The notes under the pieces were generated by a model that was not told the DNA's origin, did not search any database, and was given only the letters and a program-made list of their open reading frames with translations. Of a stretch of DNA of 64,000 nucleotides, positions 30,509-40,483 are shown piece by piece. Both the position numbers and the translations under genes were made by a program. The stretch lies in assembly GCF_029714185.1 (NCBI RefSeq), contig NZ_CP121671.1:3534001-3598000 (forward strand), written 5' to 3'. This DNA is from Halobacillus naozhouensis. GTDB taxonomy: Bacteria; Bacillota; Bacilli; Bacillales; Halobacillaceae. Position 1 is the first letter of the stretch, and every line of letters begins with the position of its first letter.

Positions 30509-31633
30509 ATGGCAACAAATCATATTGAAAAAAAAGTAATGGAAATCTTTGAACACCTGCACACCCATCCTGAAATTAGTTGGAAAGAAACCGAAACAAC
30601 CCAATTTATCAAAAATATTTTAATAGAAAATGGCTGCCGTGTTCGTACGTTTGATGATTGTACAGGCGTAATCGGAGAAATTGGAGAAGGAAAACCTGTT
30701 GTAGGGATCCGCGCCGACATGGACGCCCTCTGGCAAGAGGTCGATGGAAAGTTCCAGGCCAATCATTCCTGCGGCCACGACTCCCATATGTCCATGGCCC
30801 TTGGGGTTCTCTTGTCCATCAAAGATATGGAACACACCCCTGACGGAACCATTCGCTTTATCTTTCAGCCCGCTGAGGAAAAAGGAACCGGTGCCCTAAA
30901 AATGGTGGAAAAGAACGTGGTTGATGACGTTGATTTCTTATACGGCGTACACCTGCGCCCTATTCAGGAAGTGGAGAACGGCATGGCTACCCCTGCCCTC
31001 TTTCACGGAGCTGCCAGACATATCAACGGAGAAATTAAAGGAGAAGATACACACGGTGCTCGCCCCCATCTTGGTGTGAATGCGATTGAAATCGGAGCGG
31101 AATTAGTGCAGAAATTAAATCATATTCACATGGATCCTATGATTCCACACTCCGTCAAGTTTACTAAATTCCAAGCAGGCGGTGAAAGTGCGAATATCAT
31201 TCCAGGAAACGCAACCTTCAGCATTGATTTACGTGCCCAGAGGAATGACACGATCGAGGAATTGACTACTTCCGTACAGGAGGCCGTCCAATCAGTTTCT
31301 GATTACTATGGTGTTCCGATCGATTTATCTCTGGAATCTATGATGGCATCGGCGATTGTCGATCCAGAAGCACAAGAAATTATGGCGGAATCGATCAAGG
31401 AAGTTCTGGGAGAAGAGAATCTAGTAGATCCTGTAACGACAACAGGCAGTGAAGATTTTCATTTTTATACATTGAAAAAGGAACATATTAAAGCGTCTGT
31501 TCTTGGGCTGGGATGTGATTTGAAGCCGGGATTGCACCACCCGAATATGTCGTTTGATCATGGAATGATTATGCCGGGAGTGAGGATTTTGACGGGTGCG
31601 GTGTTGAAGACTCTTGAGCACTTTAATTTCTAA
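30509..31633 (+). CDS. M20 family metallo-amidohydrolase (N-acyl-amino acid hydrolase type)
   Basis: A 374-residue M20D peptidase-like enzyme. GIRADMDALW near residue 70 and NHSCGHDSHM near residue 91 hold the first metal ligands, FQPAEEKGTGA near residue 120 the catalytic Glu, GVHLRP the next ligand, and GSEDFHFY near residue 315 the last. The dimerisation domain lies between about residues 170 and 280. Start ATG 30509 is preferred over GTG 30500, which is too close to the GGAG site. The family removes acyl groups from N-acyl amino acids or N-acetyl-diaminopimelate. It follows the RpiR gene by 27 bases. Confidence 0.85.
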   Translation: MATNHIEKKVMEIFEHLHTHPEISWKETETTQFIKNILIENGCRVRTFDDCTGVIGEIGEGKPVVGIRADMDALWQEVDGKFQANHSCGHDSHMSMALGVLLSIKDMEHTPDGTIRFIFQPAEEKGTGALKMVEKNVVDDVDFLYGVHLRPIQEVENGMATPALFHGAARHINGEIKGEDTHGARPHLGVNAIEIGAELVQKLNHIHMDPMIPHSVKFTKFQAGGESANIIPGNATFSIDLRAQRNDTIEELTTSVQEAVQSVSDYYGVPIDLSLESMMASAIVDPEAQEIMAESIKEVLGEENLVDPVTTTGSEDFHFYTLKKEHIKASVLGLGCDLKPGLHHPNMSFDHGMIMPGVRILTGAVLKTLEHFNF

Positions 31634-31855
31634 AAATTTCTAAAAGAAGTTTGTTAATTAACAATTCATTGATACTGTCCCTATACTCCTATTCTATTTG
31701 AACAAAATAAAATAACCCGCAAAGAATTTTCAGAGCAAGACTATTTTCATAATGAAAAAATCATAAAAAACTTCCCCCCTCTCAAAATAACTTTTAAGCT
31801 TCCAGCTTGCCCAACAACGTTCAGCAGAGGGAATTATACGTTGGGAGTGTAACTG

Positions 31856-32080
31856 CTAATCAAAAATCACTTGAATGTCACAAGTGTCTGATTCCACATC
31901 ATAATAACCATCGTTTATTCTCTTAAGACGAGAGAATAAGAAAGCTTTTAAAACTGGTTCTTTTATGAGGAATATTTCTTGTGGATAATACACGTGAAAT
32001 TTATTGCTCACTTTATCCTTTATTTTGATAGCCCTGTGACCATCTTGTTCGTTCTCTGTATGAATCAATTCATAATGCAT
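31856..32080 (-). CDS. Small hypothetical protein
   Basis: A 74-residue ORF (MHYELIHTENEQDGHRAIKI...) with a fair ribosome site GAGGGTAAG before the ATG. Mixed charge, no membrane helix, two beta-rich halves by eye. Not recognised. The 220 bases between it and the amidohydrolase gene hold nothing clear. Confidence 0.5.
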   Translation of the reverse strand: MHYELIHTENEQDGHRAIKIKDKVSNKFHVYYPQEIFLIKEPVLKAFLFSRLKRINDGYYDVESDTCDIQVIFD

Positions 32081-32256
32081 ATCTTACCCTCTTTATTTTG
32101 ATAGATGTGTTTTATCATAGTATGTTGTAGTGAAGATCTTAACTAAGACAGTTTCGGAAAGAGTTAGATCGATTAGATCGTAACAAGTCCCTCCCTTTTA
32201 TGAGGAAGGAACTTGTTACGATAAAATCAAGTTACAATTTGAATAAATAATATGAA

Positions 32257-33420
32257 CTAGCTGGTAGGTTGTTTTAATTTAACAAGCTCCTGAATAATCC
32301 CTATTACGCTATCTTGCTGCTCAAGAGTCATATTCGATCCTGAAGGGAGGCATAAACCGTACTTAAACAGTTTATCTGAAACACTATAATTTATATCATG
32401 TGGATAATATTCTTTTCCTTCAAAAATTGGCTGAAGATGGAGTGGTTTCCATACAGGTCTAGCTTCAATATTTCTTTCAGCTAACGCATCAATTATATCC
32501 AAGTGAGATATTCCTGCCTGGTCTGGGTTGATTGTTAGTGCAGTTAACCAACGATTAGATTTAGTACCTTCTAATTCAGGCATAAAGTTAAAACCCGGAA
32601 GACTCCCTAAAGATTCCTGGTAACGTCTAAATGCTCCTCTCCTTTGCTCCACCCGGGTATCCAGGACCTCTAGTTGGGCCCTGCCAATTCCAGCTACTAT
32701 ATTACTCATTCTGTAATTATATCCTAATTCACTGTGTTGATAGTGTAGAGCCTTATCCCTAGCCTGAGTAGATAAAAAACGTGATTTTTCTAATGCTTCT
32801 TTATTATTAGAAACAAGTGCTCCACCACCGGAAGTTGTAATTATTTTATTTCCGTTAAAGGAGTAGATGCCGAAATCTCCAAAGGTCCCACTTTTCTGAC
32901 CATTGTATTCACTACCAAGTGACTCAGCTGCGTCCTCTATAATTGGCACACTATATCTATCACAAACAGATTTCAGTTCGTTTATTTTTGCACTTTGACC
33001 ATATAAATTAACAATTATTGCAGCTTTAGGCAGATTGCCATTTTGCCCCGCATCTCTTAATGCTCTATCTAATGCCTGTGGAGACATATTCCATGTATCT
33101 GGTTCGGAATCTATGAAGATAGGTTCTGCCCCTTGATACATAATAGGATTTGCACTTGCTACAAAAGTAAGGGAAGAGCAGATGACGCTATCTCCTTCTG
33201 AGACGTCCAATAGACGCAAAGCTAAATGAATCGCAGCTGTTCCCGATGTTACTACTGAAGCCCCTGCCATACCATTATACTCTGCAATATCTTTTTCAAA
33301 TTCATTAACGTTGTTTCCAAGTGGGGCTATCCAATTCAGATCAAATGCTTCTTGTATGTACTTTTGTTCGTTTCCGCTCATATGAGGAGATGAGAGGAAG
33401 ACTCTTTCTTTTTTTTGCAT
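32257..33420 (-). CDS. DegT/DnrJ/EryC1/StrS aminotransferase (PglE/EpsN-like)
   Basis: A 387-residue PLP-dependent sugar aminotransferase. EDAAESLGSEYNG near residue 172 holds the PLP-binding Asp. SFNGNKIITTSGGG near residue 197 contains the Schiff-base Lys in the NK position, where the DegT consensus is (F/N)xxK. Family members of the PglE/EpsN group aminate UDP-4-keto-6-deoxy-GlcNAc to UDP-4-amino sugar. It is last in the leftward exopolysaccharide cluster, after the NeuD/PglD-like acetyltransferase, so both should act on the product of the EpsC-like dehydratase at 47800. Confidence 0.85.
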   Translation of the reverse strand: MQKKERVFLSSPHMSGNEQKYIQEAFDLNWIAPLGNNVNEFEKDIAEYNGMAGASVVTSGTAAIHLALRLLDVSEGDSVICSSLTFVASANPIMYQGAEPIFIDSEPDTWNMSPQALDRALRDAGQNGNLPKAAIIVNLYGQSAKINELKSVCDRYSVPIIEDAAESLGSEYNGQKSGTFGDFGIYSFNGNKIITTSGGGALVSNNKEALEKSRFLSTQARDKALHYQHSELGYNYRMSNIVAGIGRAQLEVLDTRVEQRRGAFRRYQESLGSLPGFNFMPELEGTKSNRWLTALTINPDQAGISHLDIIDALAERNIEARPVWKPLHLQPIFEGKEYYPHDINYSVSDKLFKYGLCLPSGSNMTLEQQDSVIGIIQELVKLKQPTS

Positions 33421-33447
33421 TATAAATGTGCACCCCTTTTTACAAGA

Positions 33448-34071
33448 TTATGGTTTTAATTCTTTGGCTGGGACTCCAACTACAGTAACATTTTCCATAA
33501 TATTATTGATTACAACCGAACCAGCACCAACAGTACTCCAGCTCCCAATATTCTTTGAAGGTATTACAACGCTGCCAGCACCAACATGAGTTCCTTCATC
33601 TACGGTGACTGCTCCAGATAACGTCGCATTAGGAGATATATGAACATAGTCCCCTATAATGTTATCATGCTCTATGACCGAGTTGGTGTTAACAATACAG
33701 TGATTACCAATAATGGTGTCGGCATTAACTACTCCATTTGGCATAACAACAGTTCCATGTCCAATTTTTGCGCTTTTACTAATAACAGCGCTAGGATGAA
33801 CTAACGTAGCATAGGATTCCAACGGTATATTAAACTTGTTATATAAATTTCTTCGAATATTATTATTCCCAATTGCAACACAAAATAAATAATTTTTTAC
33901 AGATATACCTTCCAAAAAGCTAGTGTTCGCATAGATAATCCCGTCTACTTCATTCATATCATCAAATGCATCATCCACTATAGCATATAAAGCAAAATCC
34001 TTATCTTCTGCTACAATATCTTGTATAACTTTACTATGACCGCCAGCACCAATTAGAATTAATTTAGTCAT
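33448..34071 (-). CDS. NeuD/PglD-family sugar O/N-acetyltransferase (EpsM-like)
   Basis: A 207-residue enzyme with an N-terminal Rossmann-like part (LILIGAGGHSKVIQDIV) and a C-terminal left-handed beta-helix of hexapeptide repeats (residues about 95-190). GTVVMPNGVVNADTIIGNHC followed by H in EHDNIIGDYVHISP gives the catalytic His. It should acetylate the 4-amino group of the bacillosamine precursor using acetyl-CoA. Start overlaps the sugar transferase stop by four bases. Confidence 0.85.
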   Translation of the reverse strand: MTKLILIGAGGHSKVIQDIVAEDKDFALYAIVDDAFDDMNEVDGIIYANTSFLEGISVKNYLFCVAIGNNNIRRNLYNKFNIPLESYATLVHPSAVISKSAKIGHGTVVMPNGVVNADTIIGNHCIVNTNSVIEHDNIIGDYVHISPNATLSGAVTVDEGTHVGAGSVVIPSKNIGSWSTVGAGSVVINNIMENVTVVGVPAKELKP

Positions 34072-34682
34072 TTACCCGATACCTTCTCTTTATCAGAAGT
34101 ACCCCTAAACTTCTCCATCGTTGCATTGCCATCTTGATTAATACCTTCAGACTTAAACACTTTTAGGACGGTTAAAAAAATAATTTTTATATCTAGCCAA
34201 AAAGTTCGGTTATCAACATACCATACATCCAATTTAAACTTATCTTCCCAGCTGATAGCATTGCGACCATTAACTTGTGCCCACCCAGTAATTCCAGGAC
34301 GAACATCGTGTCTGCGCGCTTGTTCTCGTGTATAAAAAGGAAGGTATTCCATTAATAAAGGACGAGGCCCCACTAAACTAATCTCCCCTTTTATTACATT
34401 GAAAAGTTGAGGAAGTTCGTCCAGACTAAGTTTCCGAATAATCTTACCTGTTTTGGTTAGTCGAATATTGTCTGGTAAGAGATCACCATTTTTATCACGT
34501 TCATTTGTCATTGTCCTAAATTTATATACGTGAAAAGGCTTGCCATGTAGGCCAGGGCGTTGTTGTGTAAAAATAACAGGTGAGCCTAACTTTTTCTTAA
34601 TTATAAAAAAAGAAATTAATAACACTGTACTAAAGATAATTATTAATATTAGTGATATGGTAATGTCAGTTAACCTCTTCAT
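34068..34682 (-). CDS. Initiating sugar-phosphate transferase (PglC/EpsL-like)
   Basis: A 204-residue monotopic phosphoglycosyl transferase. One N-terminal membrane/re-entrant helix is followed by FTQQRPGLHGKPFHVYKFRTM, KTGKIIRKLSLDELPQL with the catalytic Asp-Glu pair, and SLVGPRPLL; WAQVNGRN is the conserved end motif. It transfers the sugar 1-phosphate (probably N,N'-diacetylbacillosamine) to undecaprenyl phosphate, starting repeat-unit assembly. The short form lacks the large N-terminal membrane domain of WbaP. Confidence 0.9.
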   Translation of the reverse strand: MKRLTDITISLILIIIFSTVLLISFFIIKKKLGSPVIFTQQRPGLHGKPFHVYKFRTMTNERDKNGDLLPDNIRLTKTGKIIRKLSLDELPQLFNVIKGEISLVGPRPLLMEYLPFYTREQARRHDVRPGITGWAQVNGRNAISWEDKFKLDVWYVDNRTFWLDIKIIFLTVLKVFKSEGINQDGNATMEKFRGTSDKEKVSGK

Positions 34683-34755
34683 AGTTTACACTTCTCTCTA
34701 TTAACCTCTACATATCGGTTGCTTTTATTTTTATAGGGCTTTAAATTAATAAATA

Positions 34756-35922
34756 TCATCTCGTACTCCCAGCCTTTTCCCATGTTGGTTTCGCTTTACC
34801 TGTGATTACTTTCATTACCCCGACTATTTGTGCATATAGTGTCATACAATAATAATAAATCATATTGATAAATCTGTTATTGATATAAAAGAATCTTCTA
34901 AGTACAGCTATTGTATAGAATACTAATTGAAATCCAAAGGTAATAACATAAATTGAACTCTCATTAATTAAAATCATGTTCAACAACAGCACCATTATAT
35001 GAGAAAACCAAAGTAAATATCGAGATGTTCTATGACCTAAATAAAAATAGGTAAACCATTTATATCTAAAAACATTTAAGATTTTTAGACTTGGCAATAT
35101 AGATGCCAAAATAATTCGAGACATTCTTACCTTTCTATTAAACTCGTCTTTTATATTTTCTCCAGCTTTTTCAAACGCTAAAGCATCATGGTTAGCAATT
35201 GCATTCTTATTGTTCAAGGAATAATAAAGCGGCATTGAGCTATCGTGACTTTTAATTGGATCAAATTCAACATAATCTTTTCGTTTACAAGCGTATAAAG
35301 CACCATTACCAGCGGTTATAGTCTGAAACCTAGATTCAATATCTCTTAATGCAAGGTCTAAATCCCAATAAGATGATTCAGATTCACTCGCTAAATCAAT
35401 ATCCCTATTTGTGTAACACAGTTTCCCTGTTACATATGCAATACTTTCATCATAGAATGCCGCTGCTAATTCTATACATGCATTTTTGTCTAACATTGCA
35501 TTAGCATCTGTAAATACTATTAATTCACTTTTAATTGTTCTTACCGCTTCATTTTGTGCATTAGTTTTTCCTTTACGATTTTTAGCCTTATAAATTCTTA
35601 TATTCTTATCTTGATTGTTTACAATAAAATCTTCCACAATTTCATTAGTTGTATCTGTACTATTATCTGAAGAAATAAGAATTTCTAGTTTTTCTTTAGG
35701 ATAATTTATACGTGATACATTCTCTAATTTCTCTTTTATAACACTTTCCTCATTATGAGCAACTATCAAGATAGTTATAGTAGGTTGATAATTATAATTT
35801 TTAGGCAATTCATTTTTTGTTAGTAATTTATCTAAAATTTTCAAAGAAAAAGGGTAACCTATTATTGCCCAAAATACTAAAAAACTAAATATAAAAAACA
35901 GTATTTCTAAAAAAATATACAT
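34756..35922 (-). CDS. Glycosyltransferase family 2 membrane protein
   Basis: A 388-residue GT2 enzyme. One N-terminal helix, then the GT-A domain: ITILIVAHNEESVIKEKLENV, SSDNSTD, and FTDANAMLDK as the DxD-like metal site near residue 140. The C-terminal third has three to four membrane helices. It resembles EpsH/IcaA-like or PgaC-like processive enzymes. Start ATG 35922 has TTGAGGTG upstream. It opens the distal part of the cluster after a 500-base gap. Confidence 0.82.
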   Translation of the reverse strand: MYIFLEILFFIFSFLVFWAIIGYPFSLKILDKLLTKNELPKNYNYQPTITILIVAHNEESVIKEKLENVSRINYPKEKLEILISSDNSTDTTNEIVEDFIVNNQDKNIRIYKAKNRKGKTNAQNEAVRTIKSELIVFTDANAMLDKNACIELAAAFYDESIAYVTGKLCYTNRDIDLASESESSYWDLDLALRDIESRFQTITAGNGALYACKRKDYVEFDPIKSHDSSMPLYYSLNNKNAIANHDALAFEKAGENIKDEFNRKVRMSRIILASILPSLKILNVFRYKWFTYFYLGHRTSRYLLWFSHIMVLLLNMILINESSIYVITFGFQLVFYTIAVLRRFFYINNRFINMIYYYCMTLYAQIVGVMKVITGKAKPTWEKAGSTR

Positions 35923-36436
35923 ATTGCACCTCAAAATCGCAAGTGGTTGGGTATAATTCTGAACATGATTCCCGAACTATCTGAAATTTAAACATTTAAT
36001 CTATCAATATAAAATGAACATACATACATTGGCTATATATCTATTACTTAACTTGCGAGGATAAATTTAATCTGCGAATAATTCCATTAGATAGATCCAC
36101 CAAGATAGATCCACCTTTGCTATATTTTTGATCCACTCACCTTTATAACTCACTTATCCAACCACGTTTCCATTAGATGTACCTATATAACTAGCAAGAT
36201 AAGATCTTGACAGGAAGTTTCTGGGGTTATTTACTAAGTCAAGAATGGTAGCTTATGGGTAACCACCTCTCCTTGTAAGGATCCCTTTTATAGGAGATAT
36301 CGACAGTAACTGATCCACCAATGTTAAAAGTGGGGTAAAATAGTATACTGTGTGAACCATGGCAAAGGTGGGAAATCTTAATGTCAGTAATCATACTGAT
36401 CCATTTTTAATTAAAAAACCCTTTTCAAAAAATCAA
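35923..36436. other. 500-base gap inside the polysaccharide cluster, possible IS21-like end remnants
   Basis: No ORF that I trust. The motif GATCCAC/TGATCCA recurs at about 36106, 36116, 36130, 36313 and 36397. IS21-family ends carry repeated motifs of this kind, so a degraded insertion element is possible, but no transposase sequence is visible. The gap probably also holds a promoter for the last four genes. Confidence 0.35.
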
Positions 36437-37147
36437 TCATTGATTCTTTAATAATTGACTTTTTGATACATCTCGAATTTTTTTTGCTGGAACTCCAACA
36501 ACAACTTCTTCTTTTTTTACATTTTTAGTCACTACACTACCAGCTGCAACGGTTCCATCTTCATCAATAATATTACCAGGTAAAACCGTCGCATTCGCAC
36601 CAATTCTACCACCTCTTTTAACAGTTACTCCTTTGAATTTACTAAAGCGTTCATTACTTCTACCCATGAAATTATCATTAGTAGTTACTGCACAAGGAGC
36701 TACAAAAACGTGATCACCTAAAGTTGAGTAGGCAGTAATATAACAATTAGTTTCTAATTTACAATGTATTCCAACTGTTGAATCATTTTCGACTGAAACT
36801 CCCCGTCCTATAATTGTATAATCCCCTATTTTCACCCTTTCACGAACAGTTGCAAGATCTGCAACAAACACATTATCTCCTATCCTACAATCAGCATATA
36901 TTATAGATGAAGTTCCTATAGTGACTTCAGATCCTATTTCTGAGGCTGGAAGTCGATTTATATCTGGTAATATTGAGGATTTTGCTTTTGTTGGTTGTTT
37001 ACCAATGATAGCGTTATCCTGAATTATTACATTATTTCCGATTTTTGTTCCAGAATAGATGATAACGTTATGACCAAGAGTAACACCCTCACCAATTTTA
37101 ACGTTATCTTCTATTATTACGTTTTGGCCAATATTTGGTTCACTCAT
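36437..37147 (-). CDS. Hexapeptide acetyltransferase, WbpD/WlbB-like
   Basis: A 236-residue left-handed beta-helix enzyme with repeats through residues 5-190 (NVIIEDNVKIGEGVTLGHNV and onward), followed by RIGANATVLPG and VTKNVKKEEVVVGVPAKK. It fits the UDP-2-acetamido-3-amino-2,3-dideoxy-glucuronate 3-N-acetyltransferase group. The epimerase, aminotransferase, oxidase and dehydrogenase genes for the same sugar are all nearby, and its start overlaps the epimerase stop. Confidence 0.82.
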   Translation of the reverse strand: MSEPNIGQNVIIEDNVKIGEGVTLGHNVIIYSGTKIGNNVIIQDNAIIGKQPTKAKSSILPDINRLPASEIGSEVTIGTSSIIYADCRIGDNVFVADLATVRERVKIGDYTIIGRGVSVENDSTVGIHCKLETNCYITAYSTLGDHVFVAPCAVTTNDNFMGRSNERFSKFKGVTVKRGGRIGANATVLPGNIIDEDGTVAAGSVVTKNVKKEEVVVGVPAKKIRDVSKSQLLKNQ

Positions 37148-38235
37148 AATTTACCCCGTTTCTTATTGGAAAAATGCTCTTTTATTAAATAGGCTATTCT
37201 CTCTCCAGATTTACCATCACCATACAAGTTTTCCTTATACTCCTTTAATTCAAAGGAATTAATTAGGTTAGCTAAGTTTTCATTTAATGGATCTATCAGT
37301 TGATTCCAACCTGTTTCAACTGTTTCAACCCATTCTGTCTCTTCTCGTAATGTAAAGCATGGAATTTTAGCAAAATAAGCTTCTTTTTGGACGCCCCCAG
37401 AATCTGTCACTATTGCTAAAGCATGTTTTTCAAGTAAAAGCATTTCTAAATATGAAATAGGTTCGGACAAAATAATGTTAGGTGAATCATATAATCTATT
37501 TAATAGATTATATGATTCAAGTTTATTTTTTGTTCTAGGATGTAATGGCAAGAAAACTTTATAGTCTAGCCTTAGAAATGCATCTATAATTGCACTCATT
37601 CTTTCTTTATTATCTGTATTCTCAGCTCGATGAATAGTTCCTAAGATAAATGATTTAGAAGATAACTGAAATTCATCTAGCGAATGTTTTTCTTCTGCTA
37701 TTTTCAAGTTATATAATACAGCGTCATACATTACATCACCTACTTGATGGATCCCCTCAGTAATATTTTCTTTCTTTAGGTTTTCAACTGCTAAACTAGT
37801 TGGTGAAAACAACAACTCTGAAACATGATCAGTTATCACACGATTTATTTCTTCAGGCATTTTTTTATTAAAACTTCTTAATCCCGCTTCGATGTGTAAC
37901 ACCGGAATATGTAATTTACTTGCTACAAGGGCTCCTGCTAAAGTAGAGTTTGTATCACCATATACAACCACGGCATCTGGTTGCTCTTTTTCAACAACCT
38001 CTTCTATTTTTATTATCATGTTACCGGTTTGTCTTCCATGTGTCATAGACCCTACACCAAGATCATAATCTGGTTTAGGAATTTTTAATTGCTCAAAAAA
38101 GACTCCCGCCATGTTGTAATCATAGTGTTGTCCTGTATTTACTAATACCTCGGTAAAGTGTTTCCTTAATTCCCTTGATACAGCGGCTACTTTTACTAAT
38201 TGTGGTCTTGTTCCTGCAATAGTTAACAGTTTCAA
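37144..38235 (-). CDS. UDP-N-acetylglucosamine 2-epimerase family, WbpI-like
   Basis: A 363-residue non-hydrolysing 2-epimerase. TIAGTRPQLVK opens the N-terminal Rossmann domain; NTGQHYDYNM, VYGDTNST, EAGLRSF, PEEINR and later TDSGGVQKEA are signature and catalytic segments. Given its neighbours it probably converts UDP-GlcNAc3NAcA to UDP-ManNAc3NAcA rather than UDP-GlcNAc to UDP-ManNAc. Start TTG 38235 is chosen because AGGTGA lies just upstream and the product then begins MKLLTIAGTRPQ as in homologues. Confidence 0.87.
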   Translation of the reverse strand: MKLLTIAGTRPQLVKVAAVSRELRKHFTEVLVNTGQHYDYNMAGVFFEQLKIPKPDYDLGVGSMTHGRQTGNMIIKIEEVVEKEQPDAVVVYGDTNSTLAGALVASKLHIPVLHIEAGLRSFNKKMPEEINRVITDHVSELLFSPTSLAVENLKKENITEGIHQVGDVMYDAVLYNLKIAEEKHSLDEFQLSSKSFILGTIHRAENTDNKERMSAIIDAFLRLDYKVFLPLHPRTKNKLESYNLLNRLYDSPNIILSEPISYLEMLLLEKHALAIVTDSGGVQKEAYFAKIPCFTLREETEWVETVETGWNQLIDPLNENLANLINSFELKEYKENLYGDGKSGERIAYLIKEHFSNKKRGKL

Positions 38236-38244
38236 AAAAATCAC

Positions 38245-39366
38245 CTATTTTCTTAAAGAGTAAAATTGTTCTATCTTCTCAACAATATATTCTTGATCTT
38301 CCCGTCTCAGTTCAGGATACATTGGAAGAGATAATACCTCATCTATAGCTTTTTCAGTTACTGGGAAATCGCCTCTTTTATACCCTAGTTCTTCAAATAC
38401 GGGTTGGAGATGAAGAGGCACAGGATAGTAGATCATTGAATCTATTCCATTTTCTTTTAGAAACTCTTTTAATTCATCTCTTCTTTTGACTCTTAAAGTA
38501 TATTGATGATATACATGGTAGTTTCCTTCTCTTTCGGTAGGTGTAGAAACATACTCTGAAACAATTTCTTTTAATTTTTGTGAATAAAACTTCGCTCTTT
38601 GTCTTCTTTGTTCGCTAAACTCAGATATTTTTTTAAATTTTACATTCAAAATAGCAGCTTGTATCTCATCAAGTCTACTATTATACCCTAATAGATGGTG
38701 ATGATACTTTGGTTTACTGCCATGGACCCTAATAACTCTACTATCTTCTGCAACCTCTTTGTTAGAAGTCACAATCATACCACCATCGCCATATGCCCCT
38801 AAATTTTTGGTTGGAAAAAAGCTATAAGTGGCGGCGGTTCCAAGTTCTCCTGGTTTTTTCCCTTGGTACTCAGCACCAATTGCTTGAGCAGCATCCTCTA
38901 CTATTACAAGATTATGCTTTTTAGCAATTTTATTAATCTCATCCATATCAGCCATTTGTCCATATAAATGTACAGGAATTATTGCTTTTGTTCTATCTGT
39001 TATTGCATTTTCAATTTTTTGTGGGTCAATATTAAATGTTATAGAGTCGATATCAACAAATACTGGAATTGCTCCTAATCTTGCAATAGCACCTGCTGTT
39101 GCAAAAAAAGTAAATGGAGTAGTGATGACTTCGTCTCCTTCTTTAACCTTTGCCGCCTGTAAAGCAATGTGTATTGCGTCTGACCCGTTTCCAACGCCAA
39201 TACCGTTAGTGACATTACTATATTTAGCTACATCTTGTTCTAACTCATTTACATTATTCCCTAGTATAAGTTGAGAAGAGCTTATAACCTCATTAATTTT
39301 ATCTAAAATTTCTCCTTTGATATCTTTATACTGTTCTGATAGATCTAACATTTTTATACGTTTCAT
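38245..39366 (-). CDS. DegT/DnrJ/EryC1/StrS aminotransferase, WbpE/WlbC-like
   Basis: A 373-residue PLP aminotransferase. EDAAQAIGAEYQGKK near residue 167 has the PLP Asp-Ala-Ala-Gln, and SFFPTKNLGAYGDGG near residue 193 has the Schiff-base Lys. This FFPTKNLG form is typical of WbpE, which aminates the 3-keto position of UDP-GlcNAc-3-keto-uronic acid using glutamate. With WbpA, B, D and I analogues in the cluster the assignment is well supported. A good ribosome site, AAAGGAG, precedes the start. Confidence 0.87.
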   Translation of the reverse strand: MKRIKMLDLSEQYKDIKGEILDKINEVISSSQLILGNNVNELEQDVAKYSNVTNGIGVGNGSDAIHIALQAAKVKEGDEVITTPFTFFATAGAIARLGAIPVFVDIDSITFNIDPQKIENAITDRTKAIIPVHLYGQMADMDEINKIAKKHNLVIVEDAAQAIGAEYQGKKPGELGTAATYSFFPTKNLGAYGDGGMIVTSNKEVAEDSRVIRVHGSKPKYHHHLLGYNSRLDEIQAAILNVKFKKISEFSEQRRQRAKFYSQKLKEIVSEYVSTPTEREGNYHVYHQYTLRVKRRDELKEFLKENGIDSMIYYPVPLHLQPVFEELGYKRGDFPVTEKAIDEVLSLPMYPELRREDQEYIVEKIEQFYSLRK

Positions 39367-39385
39367 TTTATTAACTCCTTTCGTT

Positions 39386-40483
39386 TTAGGATAATTCTTT
39401 ATATAATCTTAATAGTTTTTGACTTTCATATTCCCAATTATATTTAGATTCTATTGCCTTCCTTCCATTTTCACCCATTCTAATAGCCTCTGCTGGGTTA
39501 TCGATAACCCATTGAATGGCTTTAGCAACTTCTTCATTATTTAAGGGATTCACACATATCCCGCATTCATTTCCTTCTATAATTTCCCTCCACAAAGGAA
39601 AATCAGACCCAATAACACAAACCCCTGCAGACATATATTCAAACATTTTATTTGGTTGAGCGTTAATGTGATTTGGTTCGGGATAAAAAAGTACCAAACC
39701 AGCAATAGATTTATTTAATACGTCTTTAACTTCATTTCTTTCTAATTGATTTAGATAAATAACTTTTCTCCATCCGCTTTTTTTAACAACATTCTCATAT
39801 TCTTTCAAAGACGCAAACTTCCCACCTAAATAAAGCTTATTGGTAACTAAATCCATTGCGGATACCATTGTTTCGATACCACGATTTTTACTAATTGCAC
39901 CTATATAAGTTACATAAGGTTCATTTATTTTCTTATTCGAATTTAACGTATGAAGTTCTGATAATATTGGGTAATTATTTACATTAATTGATTTACTATT
40001 GAGCTTAATAAATCTTTCATTAATATTAGGAGTTGCTGTAATTAAAGCATTAAATTTTCTTACAGATTTATTTTCATATTTCTTAAAGAGAACGGAAATA
40101 AATTTTCTTAATGGTTTTTTGATCCAAGTTTTAGAGAGAATTTGTTTGGGCACATCTTCATGAATATCATATATAACAACTTTTTTTTGTTTTTTTAATT
40201 TTAAACCTATTGGAATTAATTCCGGATCATGAAAATGATAAACGTCAGCATCAATTTCCAAGGCTTTCAAATAAACCTCTTTAGAAAACTTTTTAACTCT
40301 GTTGATTCTTCCTTTATACGGATTTGTAATTCCATGGACGTTTATCCCATTAAACTCTGTTTCTTTTGTATTTGGGGCAATTAGATGAACTTCATAATTA
40401 TCTTCAACTAATGACCTGCATTCTTTTAGTGTAATACGGGTGTCATTGTATCTATGTACTGATGTTATATGACATATCTTCAT
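39386..40483 (-). CDS. Glycosyltransferase family 4
   Basis: A 365-residue GT-B fold enzyme. The N-terminal half has HITSVHRYNDTRI and DVYHFHDPELIPIGLKLK; the C-terminal donor domain has YIGAISKNRGIET, then QPNKMFEYMSAG and the EX7E-like glutamates. It adds one sugar of the repeat unit from a nucleotide sugar at the inner membrane face. The acceptor is unknown. It overlaps the polymerase stop. Confidence 0.85.
   Translation of the reverse strand: MKICHITSVHRYNDTRITLKECRSLVEDNYEVHLIAPNTKETEFNGINVHGITNPYKGRINRVKKFSKEVYLKALEIDADVYHFHDPELIPIGLKLKKQKKVVIYDIHEDVPKQILSKTWIKKPLRKFISVLFKKYENKSVRKFNALITATPNINERFIKLNSKSINVNNYPILSELHTLNSNKKINEPYVTYIGAISKNRGIETMVSAMDLVTNKLYLGGKFASLKEYENVVKKSGWRKVIYLNQLERNEVKDVLNKSIAGLVLFYPEPNHINAQPNKMFEYMSAGVCVIGSDFPLWREIIEGNECGICVNPLNNEEVAKAIQWVIDNPAEAIRMGENGRKAIESKYNWEYESQKLLRLYKELS

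Noticed and set aside
35923..36436. Intact insertion sequence
   Set aside because: No transposase frame and no clear terminal inverted repeats; only short repeated motifs remain.
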